A stretch of DNA of 46,461 nucleotides from Bacillota bacterium (GTDB taxonomy: Bacteria > Bacillota > Clostridia > Lachnospirales > Lachnospiraceae): contig JAEXNR010000063.1 in NCBI GenBank assembly GCA_023439505.1, positions 1-46,461 of the forward strand, read 5' to 3'. Numbering within the stretch: the stretch's first letter is position 1; each line of letters opens with the position of its first letter. The position numbers and the translations under genes were made by a program. This document shows positions 32,721 through 42,223 of this stretch, in pieces. Under the pieces are notes generated by a model. The model ran no database searches. It saw only the letters and a program-made list of their open reading frames with translations, and was not told the origin of the DNA.

Positions 32721-34577
32721 TTAGATAACTCCGGGAGATACCGTATCACTCCAGAGATTATAATTTAACGTGCCGGGATTGTTGTTCTCAAAATATGCAA
32801 AAGGTTTTCTAACCTCCTCCAGTTCTTCGATCTTTGCAATTCTTCCCTCAATGTAATTACTCAGCTGCCCCATCACGTATTGTGCTCTAATTTTCAATCC
32901 GCCAAACCTGATACACTGAACTTCAAATCCAAACGATTTATTCTCTTTATGCCACTGTTTGCAAAAGCTCTGATATAGAGCCTCATATCGTTTTAATAAC
33001 TCCGGAAGGACTACCTCCTCTATGTATCGTAACTGATTAAGGTTCTTATCATCATAGGCTTCTTTCATTTCATTCCCCAGATTTACCTTAATTGCCAGGA
33101 CACTGCAAAGCTGCTGCATCGTTTCAAACAGATACCCATACCTTCCGGCTGCCGATACAATTTGCTTTAACATTTCTGTATAGGTTTCATACATATTCCT
33201 TAACTGCGGTGAGGCCAGCGAATCAAAGGTTCCTATCAAAAGATCGTTATAGAGAAAGAATTTACTTGCATTATTATGTTCCTGCTCCTTTTTCACTAAT
33301 CCATTCGGAAGATCCATCAGCATGAAATCATGAAAAGCCATTCCGGTAAGTGTTTGAAAGCACTCTTTATTCATCCGGTCAGTATATACCGATTCCGCGT
33401 AGAAATAAATGGACGGTAGAATTGAGTAAATACTTGCCTCTGCTCCGTTATCCCCCCAACAGGTTAATACAAAGCTGTTAATGTGATTGTCCCTGCAGGC
33501 TTTCACAGCAGCTTCTCCGGTTTTGATACTGAAATTATTGTCCGGAGCAAAGCCGGTCCATTTCCACGCTCCTCCGGCAAACCCTACATTGTCCGTAATA
33601 TTCAGGTGCTTTGCCAGATTATCTGCATACCGATTATAATCACAGGAGTAATAGTCCCAATAAATCAATTTAATATCTTTTGGTATCTTGCTGAAAATCT
33701 CTCCGCTATGGGAAGTATCCTTATTGTTGTAATAGTCTCCGCCATAGATCAGACGAAAAAACATATCACTCCACATTCTTGGTTCAAAACCATATTTAAT
33801 GCAGAGAAGCTTCACTCTATCCAGGTGCTTCAACATAATTTCAAAGCGATTTTCATAACCATGACGATCCAGATATTTGCCCAATCCAATCATATGGGCT
33901 TCATCCATTCCGATATTGATTTGTCTGCTGCTAAAATTATGAGCTATTGTCTGAAGGATATGCTCCAGCAGCTCATAGGTTCTTTCTTCTCCAACAAGAA
34001 GGATGTCCTGCGTATCTATCATCTTTTCATATCGTTCGTATCTTTGAATCTGTTGAAGATGGGCAAGACATTGAATACAGGGAATAAGTTCGATACCAAA
34101 GGATTTACTGTAACGATCCAGCTCCTGAATCTCCTCGCCTTTTAGTGCGCCTCTCATATACCCAAAATATTCCTCTTCCTCAATTACCAGCGTATCTTCC
34201 GTATACAACTGCAAAGATTGATATCCCAATAATGCAAGATGCCTGATTAAGTCCTTCAGGGTATCCATGTTTAAGACCGCATTCCTTGACAAATCAACCA
34301 GAATACCAAAGTCCTGAAAATAACATTCCTGATGAATATTATAATTCTCCAGGTTTTCATTGGCTGTCATTAATAGAATTCCACGATATAATGTATTTAA
34401 TGTACTATATTGAAGCAGTATCCCTCCGTGATCTCTATTTACGGTGAACCCCTGATCTATAGTTGCTATCTTAACAGGAATCCCCTGATCCGATATTACA
34501 AATCCTATATTTTTCTGCAGTTCTTTCATTGCAGCGACCATATCAGAACTTAAGGAATTCAAATTTATATTTAACAT
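32721..34577 (-). CDS. GH20-like beta-N-acetylhexosaminidase, cytosolic
   Basis: A 618-residue enzyme without signal peptide, so it acts on imported sugar. The catalytic Asp-Glu pair of GH20 is seen as Asp225-Glu226 in INIGMDEAHMIGLGKY. The barrel is preceded by FQDFGILVDLSRNAVLNMDTL and LALLGYQSLQLYTEDTLVI, usual for family 20, and the substrate-wall tryptophans appear in MWSDMFF, LIYWDYY and FAGGAWKWTGF. The C-terminal helical region (about 420-618) resembles the extra domain of the shorter Hex1-type enzymes. It would remove terminal GlcNAc or GalNAc. It lies between the esterase and the binding protein genes; start has GGAGG six bases upstream. Confidence 0.82.
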   Translation of the reverse strand: MLNINLNSLSSDMVAAMKELQKNIGFVISDQGIPVKIATIDQGFTVNRDHGGILLQYSTLNTLYRGILLMTANENLENYNIHQECYFQDFGILVDLSRNAVLNMDTLKDLIRHLALLGYQSLQLYTEDTLVIEEEEYFGYMRGALKGEEIQELDRYSKSFGIELIPCIQCLAHLQQIQRYERYEKMIDTQDILLVGEERTYELLEHILQTIAHNFSSRQINIGMDEAHMIGLGKYLDRHGYENRFEIMLKHLDRVKLLCIKYGFEPRMWSDMFFRLIYGGDYYNNKDTSHSGEIFSKIPKDIKLIYWDYYSCDYNRYADNLAKHLNITDNVGFAGGAWKWTGFAPDNNFSIKTGEAAVKACRDNHINSFVLTCWGDNGAEASIYSILPSIYFYAESVYTDRMNKECFQTLTGMAFHDFMLMDLPNGLVKKEQEHNNASKFFLYNDLLIGTFDSLASPQLRNMYETYTEMLKQIVSAAGRYGYLFETMQQLCSVLAIKVNLGNEMKEAYDDKNLNQLRYIEEVVLPELLKRYEALYQSFCKQWHKENKSFGFEVQCIRFGGLKIRAQYVMGQLSNYIEGRIAKIEELEEVRKPFAYFENNNPGTLNYNLWSDTVSPGVI

Positions 34578-34608
34578 AGTAATCCTCCATGCTGCAAATG
34601 CCGTATCC

Positions 34609-35709
34609 TTATAATAACCCTTGTAATACCGGAAGAAGTCCTTCTGCCATTTTCCAAAAACCTAAATCCGTCGGGTGTATTCCATCTACTGTATATTCGT
34701 CGAAAGACTCATCCCATAAATCATTTCCGTTCAGAAAATGTAAGTTTTCATCTCCTGCTTTTCTTCGTTCCAAAACCACAGTCTTTTGAAAGTTTCGATA
34801 ACTCTCTCTGTTATCCATGAGTTTTTTATCATAGCAGTCCGGAAGGTATTGTACTCTTGACAATACTAATATGGGGATTTGAGGCTGTTTTCTCCTGATT
34901 ATCTCAATGAAATTATTCAGTGAGGCAAATAACCTGCCATTGGTTGCCGAATTGGCCTCATAGTCCAATACCACCAAGGAGAGATCTTCCATTTCTGCAA
35001 TTACTTCTGCCATCTCAGGTTCTCCGAGTCCATTGGCGGAAAAGCCAAGATTAATACATTCTCTATTCAGCCACCTGCTCAAAATATTGGGATAGGCCAG
35101 TCCCGGTCTTGATGCACATCCGCCTTGCGTTATTGATGTTCCGTAAAATACAATCTTCTTAGCATCCTCATAAGGTTGCGGTTCTAAGATCCCGGCATTC
35201 TGATCAAGACCGATTAACACCTGATCAACTCCCTCATATAATGGAAAATTTAAGAGCACCTCTCGAATTTCATGCTCCGGTAGTCCGGATACTACCTCAC
35301 AAAGGTATTCCTTCCGGCTGATATCAAAACGTGTAATACCATAGAATTTGTATCTCTCACCCCGCTGCCCAAGATAGCAGTCAAATCCACATTGTCCTAC
35401 GGCAGTCATATTCACCATATTATGTATGCCTTTTAACGAAACCTTCAGTAAGATACGGGAAGCATTGGTTCGAAATGCAATCTGACCTCCGGCTGTATTC
35501 TCGGATAACATATTAAGATTCGGATTGACCTGCTCAAAAAGCTCCCTCTTCTTACCGGGTAATCTTCTATAAATTCTATCCTCTTCGAAGAAGGCAAAAC
35601 CGCTAAGGCGAAAAGGCGCTTCATAAGGAAGGTGCCAGCTAATATCCTCGCAACTTATTCGTTCATTCTCCTTCATATTGACATCGATTATTCGAATATC
35701 CTTTTCCAC
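34609..35709 (-). CDS. SGNH/GDSL-family hydrolase, probable carbohydrate esterase
   Basis: A 366-residue esterase. The SGNH blocks are visible: block I FYGTSITQGG with the nucleophile at about Ser192, block II INLGFSANG, block III-like LDYEANS, and block V DGIHPTDLGF with Asp342 and His345. An N-terminal beta domain of about 180 residues, as in two-domain SGNH hydrolases, precedes it. No signal peptide, so it works inside the cell, probably removing O-acetyl or similar groups from the imported glycan. Start is GTG at 35709 because AAAGGTG lies six bases upstream; another GTG at 35718 overlaps that site. It is the first gene after the operon promoter. Confidence 0.83.
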   Translation of the reverse strand: MEKDIRIIDVNMKENERISCEDISWHLPYEAPFRLSGFAFFEEDRIYRRLPGKKRELFEQVNPNLNMLSENTAGGQIAFRTNASRILLKVSLKGIHNMVNMTAVGQCGFDCYLGQRGERYKFYGITRFDISRKEYLCEVVSGLPEHEIREVLLNFPLYEGVDQVLIGLDQNAGILEPQPYEDAKKIVFYGTSITQGGCASRPGLAYPNILSRWLNRECINLGFSANGLGEPEMAEVIAEMEDLSLVVLDYEANSATNGRLFASLNNFIEIIRRKQPQIPILVLSRVQYLPDCYDKKLMDNRESYRNFQKTVVLERRKAGDENLHFLNGNDLWDESFDEYTVDGIHPTDLGFWKMAEGLLPVLQGLL

Positions 35710-35776
35710 TGTATTCACCTTTCTTATTTGAAAATATTTTTTATTTTATAATGAAAATTTTTTTTATTTTTTCTTA

Positions 35777-35804
35777 ATTATACAACTTTATCTATTAATG
35801 TCAA
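35777..35804 (-). promoter_or_regulatory. Main promoter of the amino-sugar operon
   Basis: Perfect TTGACA (35799-35804) and TATAAT (35777-35782) boxes, 16 bases apart, on the minus strand, about 70 bases before the esterase gene. Long A- and T-tracts follow downstream. Confidence 0.8.
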
Positions 35805-35845
35805 CTGTTTTTTCCTATAAATCTTTATATTTTATATTTTAATAC

Positions 35846-35861
35846 ATATTTCCGGAAATAT
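35846..35861. promoter_or_regulatory. Palindromic site upstream of the operon promoter
   Basis: ATATTTCCGGAAATAT is a perfect 16-base palindrome, 41 bases upstream of the -35 box. Its position suits an activator, or a repressor acting by looping. It is different in sequence from the palindrome before the ROK gene. Confidence 0.45.
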
Positions 35862-35942
35862 TTTTCATTCTAATGCATGAAATTATACCAGAAGTCCACC
35901 AATTCTGATTTGGTAACACAGCTTACAAACAGGAGAAAAATT

Positions 35943-36136
35943 ATGATTTTAATGGACCAATTAAAATACAGATTTTATCGTGCGGAGTATTAGCAGAAAA
36001 ACCGGAATATGTCAGATGACATCTTCATTGATTGCAGGGATAATTAATCATCCCAGGCCTTGTTGACATCCACACCCACGGCTGCATCGGTTGCGACCTC
36101 AACACAGCATACGAAGATGAGATTCTGGAAATGTGA
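35943..36136 (+). pseudogene. nagA: Degraded N-acetylglucosamine-6-phosphate deacetylase (nagA) remnant
   Basis: On the plus strand an AGGAG site precedes an ATG at 35943. One frame later the reading YDFNGPIKIQILSCGVLAEK leads to a TGA at 36017; further stops follow at 36026 and 36038. In the same frame from 36044 comes LIIPGLVDIHTHGCIGCDLN, which has the metal-binding DIHTHG motif and flank of NagA, then a stop at 36134. NagA turns GlcNAc-6-P into GlcN-6-P, the step after NanE. About 330 of the usual 380 residues are gone. No further nagA sequence is evident in 36137-36294. Confidence 0.7.
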
Positions 36137-36294
36137 TTCCTATAGATAAAGTCAGTTACAGCTCCATCTTTCTCCTTTGGCAAGGCTTTTATAGCAAAAC
36201 TGTCCGCCAAAAGACAATGATCTTTACTGCACCTGACTTTTCATCATTTACATAATATAGTTCTACCAATAGCCCTATACTAAGATTGTTCTAT

Positions 36295-38010
36295 TTAGTT
36301 TACCTTGAATACATCGTCCTTCATTAACTTTGTTAACTTCTCCTGCGCATCATCCATCGTACTTCCTTTGACCCCAAAATAGAATTTGATCTTCGGTTCG
36401 GTACCGGAAGGTCTTACTGCGCACCAGGCATTGTCATTCAAATCGAAGTAAAGAACATCCGATTTTGGGAGGCCTGTAGGAATAACCGTTCCTGTCTTCA
36501 TATCAGTAACGGTATCTTTTTGATAATCTCTAACTTTAAGAACCTGATAGTCCCCGGCAGTTTTCGGCGGATGAGCACGATAACGCTTCATGATTTCCTT
36601 AATCTTCTCCATGCCCTCAATACCCTTTAGGGTTACAGATACCAGATCTTCTTTAAAGTAACCGTATTTTTTATATATTTGATTCATTTGATCATAAAGG
36701 CTGATCCCCTTGGACTTATAATAGGCGGCTGCTTCACATAAGCACATAACCGCAACCACGGCATCCTTATCTCTTGCATGGGTTCCTACCAGGCATCCAT
36801 AGCTTTCTTCGTAACCAAAGATATATTCATTGGAACCGGTCTGTTCAAATAACTTAATCTGCTCGCCGATGTATTTAAACCCGGTCAATACTTCAATCAG
36901 TCTGGCATTATAAAATTCAGCAATCTTATCTGAAATATTACCTGTAACAATCGTCTTAATTAAAGCAGCGTTCTTTGGAAGAATTCCCTGTTCTGCTTTC
37001 TGTGAGAATTCGTACTCTGCGATGAGAGCTCCTGTCATGTTACCATTAAATAAAATGAACTCTCCCTTTTCATCTCTTACCATAATTCCAAGACGATCCG
37101 CATCAGGATCTGTCGCAAGGATCAGATCAGCACCAACCTCATCGGCCAGCTTCTTTGCCAGGGTAAATACCTTTGGATCTTCCGGATTAGGGTATCCAAC
37201 CGTTGAGAATTCCGAATCAGGTAACTCTTGCTCCGGAACCACATATACTTGCTCAAAACCCAGTTCCTTTAATACTCTTCTTACCGGAAGATTACCCGTT
37301 CCATGTAATGGCGTATATACAATCTTAATTTCTTTTCCTTCTTCACTGATCGGGTTAATCACAAGCTTTTTCAGCTCATTCATATATTTATCATCAATTT
37401 CTTTGCCGATGATTGTAAGCAATCCCTGTTCCAAGGCCTCTGCTTTCGTCATTGTCTTAGCATTTGCAAAGTTTGTAATGGCGTTTACCTCGTTAATAAT
37501 CTCCTCATCTTTTGGATTCGTGATCTGTGCACCATCTTCCCAATATACCTTATAACCATTATATTCTGCCGGATTGTGACTCGCTGTAATTACAATACCT
37601 GCCGTACAACCAAGCTCTCTGACTGCGAAGGAAAGCTCCGGTGTAGGTCGTAATGATTCAAAGAGATATGCATGAATGCCATTTGCAGCAAGACATAAAG
37701 CACTGTCAAGTGCAAATTCAGGAGACATTCTTCTGGAATCGTGGGCAATTGCAACACCCTTTGCCTGCCCTCCATGCTTCATAATCGTGTTGGCTAATCC
37801 CTGCGTTGCCCTTCTTACTGTATATAAATTCATTCTGTTTACACCTGCGCCTAAGATTCCTCTTAAACCACCGGTACCAAACTCCAGATCCTTAAAGAAT
37901 CTTTCTTTTATCTCATTGTCATCATTTTTTATTGTCTCCAGCTCATGTCTGGTTTCCTCATCGAAATAAGTATTCGTGATCCATTCTTCATATTTCTTAA
38001 GATATTCCAT
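36295..38010 (-). CDS. Phosphoglucomutase-type phospho-sugar mutase
   Basis: A 571-residue alpha-D-phosphohexomutase of the PGM2/PgcA type, interconverting glucose-1-phosphate and glucose-6-phosphate, and possibly other hexose phosphates. The phosphoserine motif is ITASHNPAEYNGYK, the magnesium-binding loop is DPDADRLGI, the sugar-binding loop is GYEESYG, and the phosphate-binding C-terminal motif is RPSGTEPKIKFY. The length fits the family. ATG at 38010 is chosen because GAGG lies seven bases upstream, while the ATG at 38016 touches that site. It stands alone between the nagA remnant and the rpoC terminator. Confidence 0.93.
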   Translation of the reverse strand: MEYLKKYEEWITNTYFDEETRHELETIKNDDNEIKERFFKDLEFGTGGLRGILGAGVNRMNLYTVRRATQGLANTIMKHGGQAKGVAIAHDSRRMSPEFALDSALCLAANGIHAYLFESLRPTPELSFAVRELGCTAGIVITASHNPAEYNGYKVYWEDGAQITNPKDEEIINEVNAITNFANAKTMTKAEALEQGLLTIIGKEIDDKYMNELKKLVINPISEEGKEIKIVYTPLHGTGNLPVRRVLKELGFEQVYVVPEQELPDSEFSTVGYPNPEDPKVFTLAKKLADEVGADLILATDPDADRLGIMVRDEKGEFILFNGNMTGALIAEYEFSQKAEQGILPKNAALIKTIVTGNISDKIAEFYNARLIEVLTGFKYIGEQIKLFEQTGSNEYIFGYEESYGCLVGTHARDKDAVVAVMCLCEAAAYYKSKGISLYDQMNQIYKKYGYFKEDLVSVTLKGIEGMEKIKEIMKRYRAHPPKTAGDYQVLKVRDYQKDTVTDMKTGTVIPTGLPKSDVLYFDLNDNAWCAVRPSGTEPKIKFYFGVKGSTMDDAQEKLTKLMKDDVFKVN

Positions 38011-38194
38011 GCTCATTCCTCATCTTTCTTCAGTTTAAACCTATACCATAAAATCATAGTAACATATTACAATGCATCTTCCTGAAAAGCAACCCTCATT
38101 CGTCATAAATATTAACAAACATTTCCTGGTTTAACGTTATATCTATATAGGTCTTTTTACCTCTTCTTATAGAAAGTCCGGGTCTCTGTTCGAT

Positions 38195-38244
38195 AAAAAA
38201 GGGCTGCTACATCACCAACACTTTCGTTGGTCTGCAACAGCCCC
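38195..38244 (-). terminator. Strong intrinsic terminator of the rpoB-rpoC operon
   Basis: On the minus strand GGGCTGTTGCAGACCAAC, a GAAAGT loop and a complementary arm ending in AGCAGCCC form a large hairpin followed directly by six T residues. It lies about 50 bases after rpoC. The remaining gap to the mutase gene (38011-38194) holds nothing I recognise. Confidence 0.9.
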
Positions 38245-38295
38245 TGCATTTATCATTCCATTTGATCCGAAACCATAAATTTTCCGGTGATCTGA

Positions 38296-41200
38296 TTAAA
38301 GTCCATCACTATAATCATCTTCCATGATGCCCTTCAAATTAAAGTCATCCTCTGTATAATCACCATCATTGTGCGTATTTTCGCCATAAGCGACATGGGC
38401 GTCATCTATTCCGGGGATACTGTCTTCCCGCTGCATACGATCACTTTTTCTGGAGTATTTATCTTCATCATAGACTACTTCAGCATATCCGTCTTCACCT
38501 TCGAAAAGGCCCTCTTCTTCAAAGCCTTCTTCAAAGCCCTCTTCATCATAGTATCCTTCTTCTGAATACTCGAAGGTATCAAATTCACTCAGATAGCTGC
38601 CATCGCCTTCTAATTCCTCAGACAGCATATACTCTTCCTGTACATCGGAATCAAGTTTAACAGAACGATATCTCTTCATACCGGTACCGGCAGGAATTAA
38701 TTTACCAATAATAACATTCTCTTTCAGACCGATTAACGGGTCAACCTTACCCTTAATCGCTGCTTCTGTCAGAACCTTTGTCGTCTCCTGGAAGGAAGCT
38801 GCTGATAAGAAGGAGTTGGTCGCAAGGGATGCTTTCGTGATACCCAACATTACCTGCTTGCCTTCTGCCGGTTCTAAGCCCTCAGCCGTCATTCTGTCAT
38901 TTTCATCCTCATACTCTAAGATATCAATCATTGTACCGGGCAGGAAGCTCGTATCTCCATTATTCTCAATACGTACTTTCTTTAACATCTGACGAACAAT
39001 AACTTCAATATGCTTATCGTTGATTTCAACGCCCTGCAGACGGTAAACTCTCTGAACCTCCTGGATCATATAATCCTGAACAGCGCGAACGCCTTTGATC
39101 TTTAAGATGTCATGAGGATTAACACTACCTTCTGTTAATTCGTCACCGGCCTCTAAGATGTCACCGTCCATTACCTTTATTCTTGAGCCGTAAGGAATCA
39201 GATAAGCCTTGGACTCCATTGTTTCATTATTTGTAACGATTACTTCACGCTTTTTCTTGGTATCCTTAATGGTCACAACACCGCCGAATTCAGCAATAAT
39301 TGCAAGTCCCTTGGGCTTTCTTGCCTCGAAAAGTTCTTCGACACGGGGAAGACCCTGCGTAATATCATCACCCGCAACACCACCGGTATGGAACGTACGC
39401 ATGGTAAGCTGTGTACCGGGTTCACCGATGGACTGGGCAGCAATAATTCCGACAGCTTCACCCACTTGAACCGCTTCACCTGTCGCCATATTTGCACCAT
39501 AGCATTTTGCACATACGCCTATATGGGACTTACAGGAAAGAATGGTACGGATTTTGACTTTTTCAGTGCCTGTGGCAACAACTCTTGCAGCACGTCTGGG
39601 TGTTATCATATGATTTGCTTTTACGATGACATTACCATCCAGGTCATAAATGGTCTCACAGGAATATCTGCCTGTGATTCTTTCTTCCAGGCTTTCAATT
39701 ACTTCCTTCCCGTCTGTAAATGCCTTAATCCACATACCTGATACTTCCCCGGCATGTTCGCAGCAATCCACTTCTCTGATAATTAAATCCTGAGATACGT
39801 CGACCAGACGACGTGTCAGGTAACCGGAGTCGGCGGTACGAAGTGCAGTATCCGAAAGACCCTTTCTTGCACCATGTGCGGAAATAAAGTATTCCAAAAC
39901 GTCAAGTCCTTCACGAAGGTTGGACTTAATCGGTAATTCAATGGTTCGACCTGACGTATCCGCCATCAAACCACGCATACCGGCAAGCTGTTTGATCTGC
40001 TTATCGGAACCACGGGCACCGGAGTCGGACATCATCTTAATATTATTAAATTTATCCAGACCGTTTAACAGGGTATCTGTCAATACCTTATCTGCTTCTT
40101 TCCAGGTCTCAATAACGGTATTATATCTTTCATCCTCTGTCATTCTACCGCGTCTGTACTCTTTGGAGATTTCCTCCACGGTAGCTTCTGCATCAGCGAT
40201 GATTTGCTTCTTCTCATCCGGCACCTTCATGTCGGAAATAGAAACAGTCATAGCGGCAGAGGTAGAATATTTATAACCCATGCTCTTAATTTTATCCAAA
40301 ATTTCAGCAGTTTCGGTGGATCCATGACTATTAATACATTTCTCCAGAATCTGTTTTAATTGCTTTTTCGCAACCAGGAAATCAACCTCGAGTGTTAAGA
40401 AATTCTCATCCTTGTTTCTGTCAACAAATCCAAGATCCTGCGGAATAATCTCATTAAATATAAAGCGTCCAAGCGTAGATTTTATCATCTTGGTCTCTTC
40501 TTCTCCATGATTGTTTATTCCGGTTCTTCTGATTTTAATCATCTCATGAAGTGATATTGCATCATTCTCATAAGCTAAAATAGCTTCATTTACACTCTTG
40601 TAGCAATTTAATACAGCATCCGCCGGCTTTTCTCTTTCAATGGTAAGATAATAAATACCAAGTACCATATCCTGTGAAGGAACGGTAACAGGAGCACCAT
40701 CAGATGGCTTTAATAAATTGTTTGGCGAAAGAAGAAGGAAACGGCATTCTGCCTGTGCTTCCACAGAAAGAGGTAAATGCACCGCCATCTGGTCACCATC
40801 AAAGTCCGCATTATAAGCGGTACAAACAAGGGGGTGCAGCTTGATTGCTTTACCTTCCACCAGTACCGGCTCAAAGGCCTGAATACCAAGTCTGTGAAGG
40901 GTAGGAGCACGGTTAAGCATTACCGGATGTTCTTTGATAACCTCCTCTAATACGTCCCATACCTCTGACTGAAGTCTTTCTACCATTTTCTTAGCTGATT
41001 TTATATTATGCGCGGTTCCTCTGGCAACAAGCTCCTTCATAACGAAAGGCTTAAATAATTCGATTGCCATTTCTTTTGGCAGACCGCACTGATATAGCTT
41101 AAGTTCAGGTCCTACAACGATAACGGAACGTCCGGAATAGTCAACACGTTTCCCAAGAAGGTTCTGACGGAAACGTCCCTGCTTTCCTTTTAACATATCC

Positions 41201-42171
41201 GAAAGAGATTTGAGCGCACGGTTTCCCGGGCCGGTAACCGGTCTCCCTCTTCTTCCATTATCAATTAAAGCATCTACCGCTTCCTGAAGCATTCTCTTCT
41301 CGTTGCGAACGATAATGTCAGGAGCGCCTAATTCTAATAATCTTTTCAAACGGTTATTACGATTAATAATTCTACGATACAGATCATTCATATCGGAGGT
41401 CGCAAAACGTCCGCCGTCCAACTGTACCATAGGTCTTAAATCCGGAGGGATAACAGGAATTACGGATAGTATCATCCACTCAGGTTTGTTACCGGATTCT
41501 CTGAAGGCTTCCACTACCTCCAGCCTCTTGATAATTCTGGCACGCTTCTGTCCGGTTGAGTCCTTAAGTCCGCGCTTTAACTCTTTGGATTCTTTTTCAA
41601 GGTTAATTGCCTGTAAAAGTTCCTGAATTGCCTCTGCACCCATACCCAGACGGAAACTGTTATAGCCATACTTATCAATTGCTTCCAGCTTTTCTTTCTC
41701 ATTTAATACCTGCTTATACTGTAAATCAGTTGTTCCCTTATCCAGTACAATATAAGAAGCAAAGTATAATACTTTCTCCAATGTTCTCGGAGACAGATCA
41801 AGAATCAAACCCATCCGGCTGGGGATCCCCTTGAAGTACCAGATATGGGATACCGGTGCCGCTAATTCAATGTGTCCCATTCTTTCACGACGTACACTTG
41901 CCTTGGTAACTTCAACACCGCATCTGTCACAAACTACGCCTTTATATCTGATTTTCTTATATTTACCACAATGGCACTCCCAATCCTTACTGGGTCCAAA
42001 AATTCTTTCACAAAACAGACCGTCCTTTTCAGGTTTCAAAGTCCTGTAATTAATCGTCTCTGGTTTTCTTACTTCGCCCTTCGACCACTCTCTGATTTTT
42101 TCAGGTGAAGCTAAACCAATTTTTATTGCGTCATAGGTTATTTCTTGAACGCTACTCATTATTTCAGGCAT
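38296..42171 (-). CDS. rpoC: DNA-directed RNA polymerase subunit beta'
   Basis: RpoC carries the catalytic magnesium site of RNA polymerase. The 1291-residue product begins with SVQEITYDAIKIGLASPEKIREWS and has the zinc-binding CHCGKYKKIRYKGVVCDRCG near residue 70, the active-site NADFDGDQMAVH at about 453-464, and the trigger-loop region IAAQSIGEPGTQLTMRTFHTG, split over the expected region at about 915. A second zinc cluster is seen at CCEHAG and CKSHIGVCAKC. Length up to about residue 1180 is normal; the last 100 residues form an unusual, strongly acidic tail (YSEEGYYDEEGFEEGFEEEG and on). It follows rpoB by 52 bases, with a GGGAG site. Confidence 0.97.
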   Translation of the reverse strand: MPEIMSSVQEITYDAIKIGLASPEKIREWSKGEVRKPETINYRTLKPEKDGLFCERIFGPSKDWECHCGKYKKIRYKGVVCDRCGVEVTKASVRRERMGHIELAAPVSHIWYFKGIPSRMGLILDLSPRTLEKVLYFASYIVLDKGTTDLQYKQVLNEKEKLEAIDKYGYNSFRLGMGAEAIQELLQAINLEKESKELKRGLKDSTGQKRARIIKRLEVVEAFRESGNKPEWMILSVIPVIPPDLRPMVQLDGGRFATSDMNDLYRRIINRNNRLKRLLELGAPDIIVRNEKRMLQEAVDALIDNGRRGRPVTGPGNRALKSLSDMLKGKQGRFRQNLLGKRVDYSGRSVIVVGPELKLYQCGLPKEMAIELFKPFVMKELVARGTAHNIKSAKKMVERLQSEVWDVLEEVIKEHPVMLNRAPTLHRLGIQAFEPVLVEGKAIKLHPLVCTAYNADFDGDQMAVHLPLSVEAQAECRFLLLSPNNLLKPSDGAPVTVPSQDMVLGIYYLTIEREKPADAVLNCYKSVNEAILAYENDAISLHEMIKIRRTGINNHGEEETKMIKSTLGRFIFNEIIPQDLGFVDRNKDENFLTLEVDFLVAKKQLKQILEKCINSHGSTETAEILDKIKSMGYKYSTSAAMTVSISDMKVPDEKKQIIADAEATVEEISKEYRRGRMTEDERYNTVIETWKEADKVLTDTLLNGLDKFNNIKMMSDSGARGSDKQIKQLAGMRGLMADTSGRTIELPIKSNLREGLDVLEYFISAHGARKGLSDTALRTADSGYLTRRLVDVSQDLIIREVDCCEHAGEVSGMWIKAFTDGKEVIESLEERITGRYSCETIYDLDGNVIVKANHMITPRRAARVVATGTEKVKIRTILSCKSHIGVCAKCYGANMATGEAVQVGEAVGIIAAQSIGEPGTQLTMRTFHTGGVAGDDITQGLPRVEELFEARKPKGLAIIAEFGGVVTIKDTKKKREVIVTNNETMESKAYLIPYGSRIKVMDGDILEAGDELTEGSVNPHDILKIKGVRAVQDYMIQEVQRVYRLQGVEINDKHIEVIVRQMLKKVRIENNGDTSFLPGTMIDILEYEDENDRMTAEGLEPAEGKQVMLGITKASLATNSFLSAASFQETTKVLTEAAIKGKVDPLIGLKENVIIGKLIPAGTGMKRYRSVKLDSDVQEEYMLSEELEGDGSYLSEFDTFEYSEEGYYDEEGFEEGFEEEGLFEGEDGYAEVVYDEDKYSRKSDRMQREDSIPGIDDAHVAYGENTHNDGDYTEDDFNLKGIMEDDYSDGL

Positions 42172-42223
42172 CCTTGGCTCTCCCTTCGTTCTTGCAGCAT
42201 CTATTCGAAATGAATACTGGTTA

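Noticed and set aside
33483..34145. Plus-strand frame of 220 codons opposite the GH20 gene
   Set aside because: Composition and overlap show it to be a shadow of the hexosaminidase frame; no ribosome binding site.
36025..36210. Minus-strand open frame of 61 codons beside the mutase gene
   Set aside because: It lacks a ribosome binding site and runs antisense through the nagA remnant, whose similarity is on the plus strand.
38017..38190. TTGCTT-17-TAATAT as promoter of the mutase gene
   Set aside because: Only three of six -35 bases match; too weak to list.
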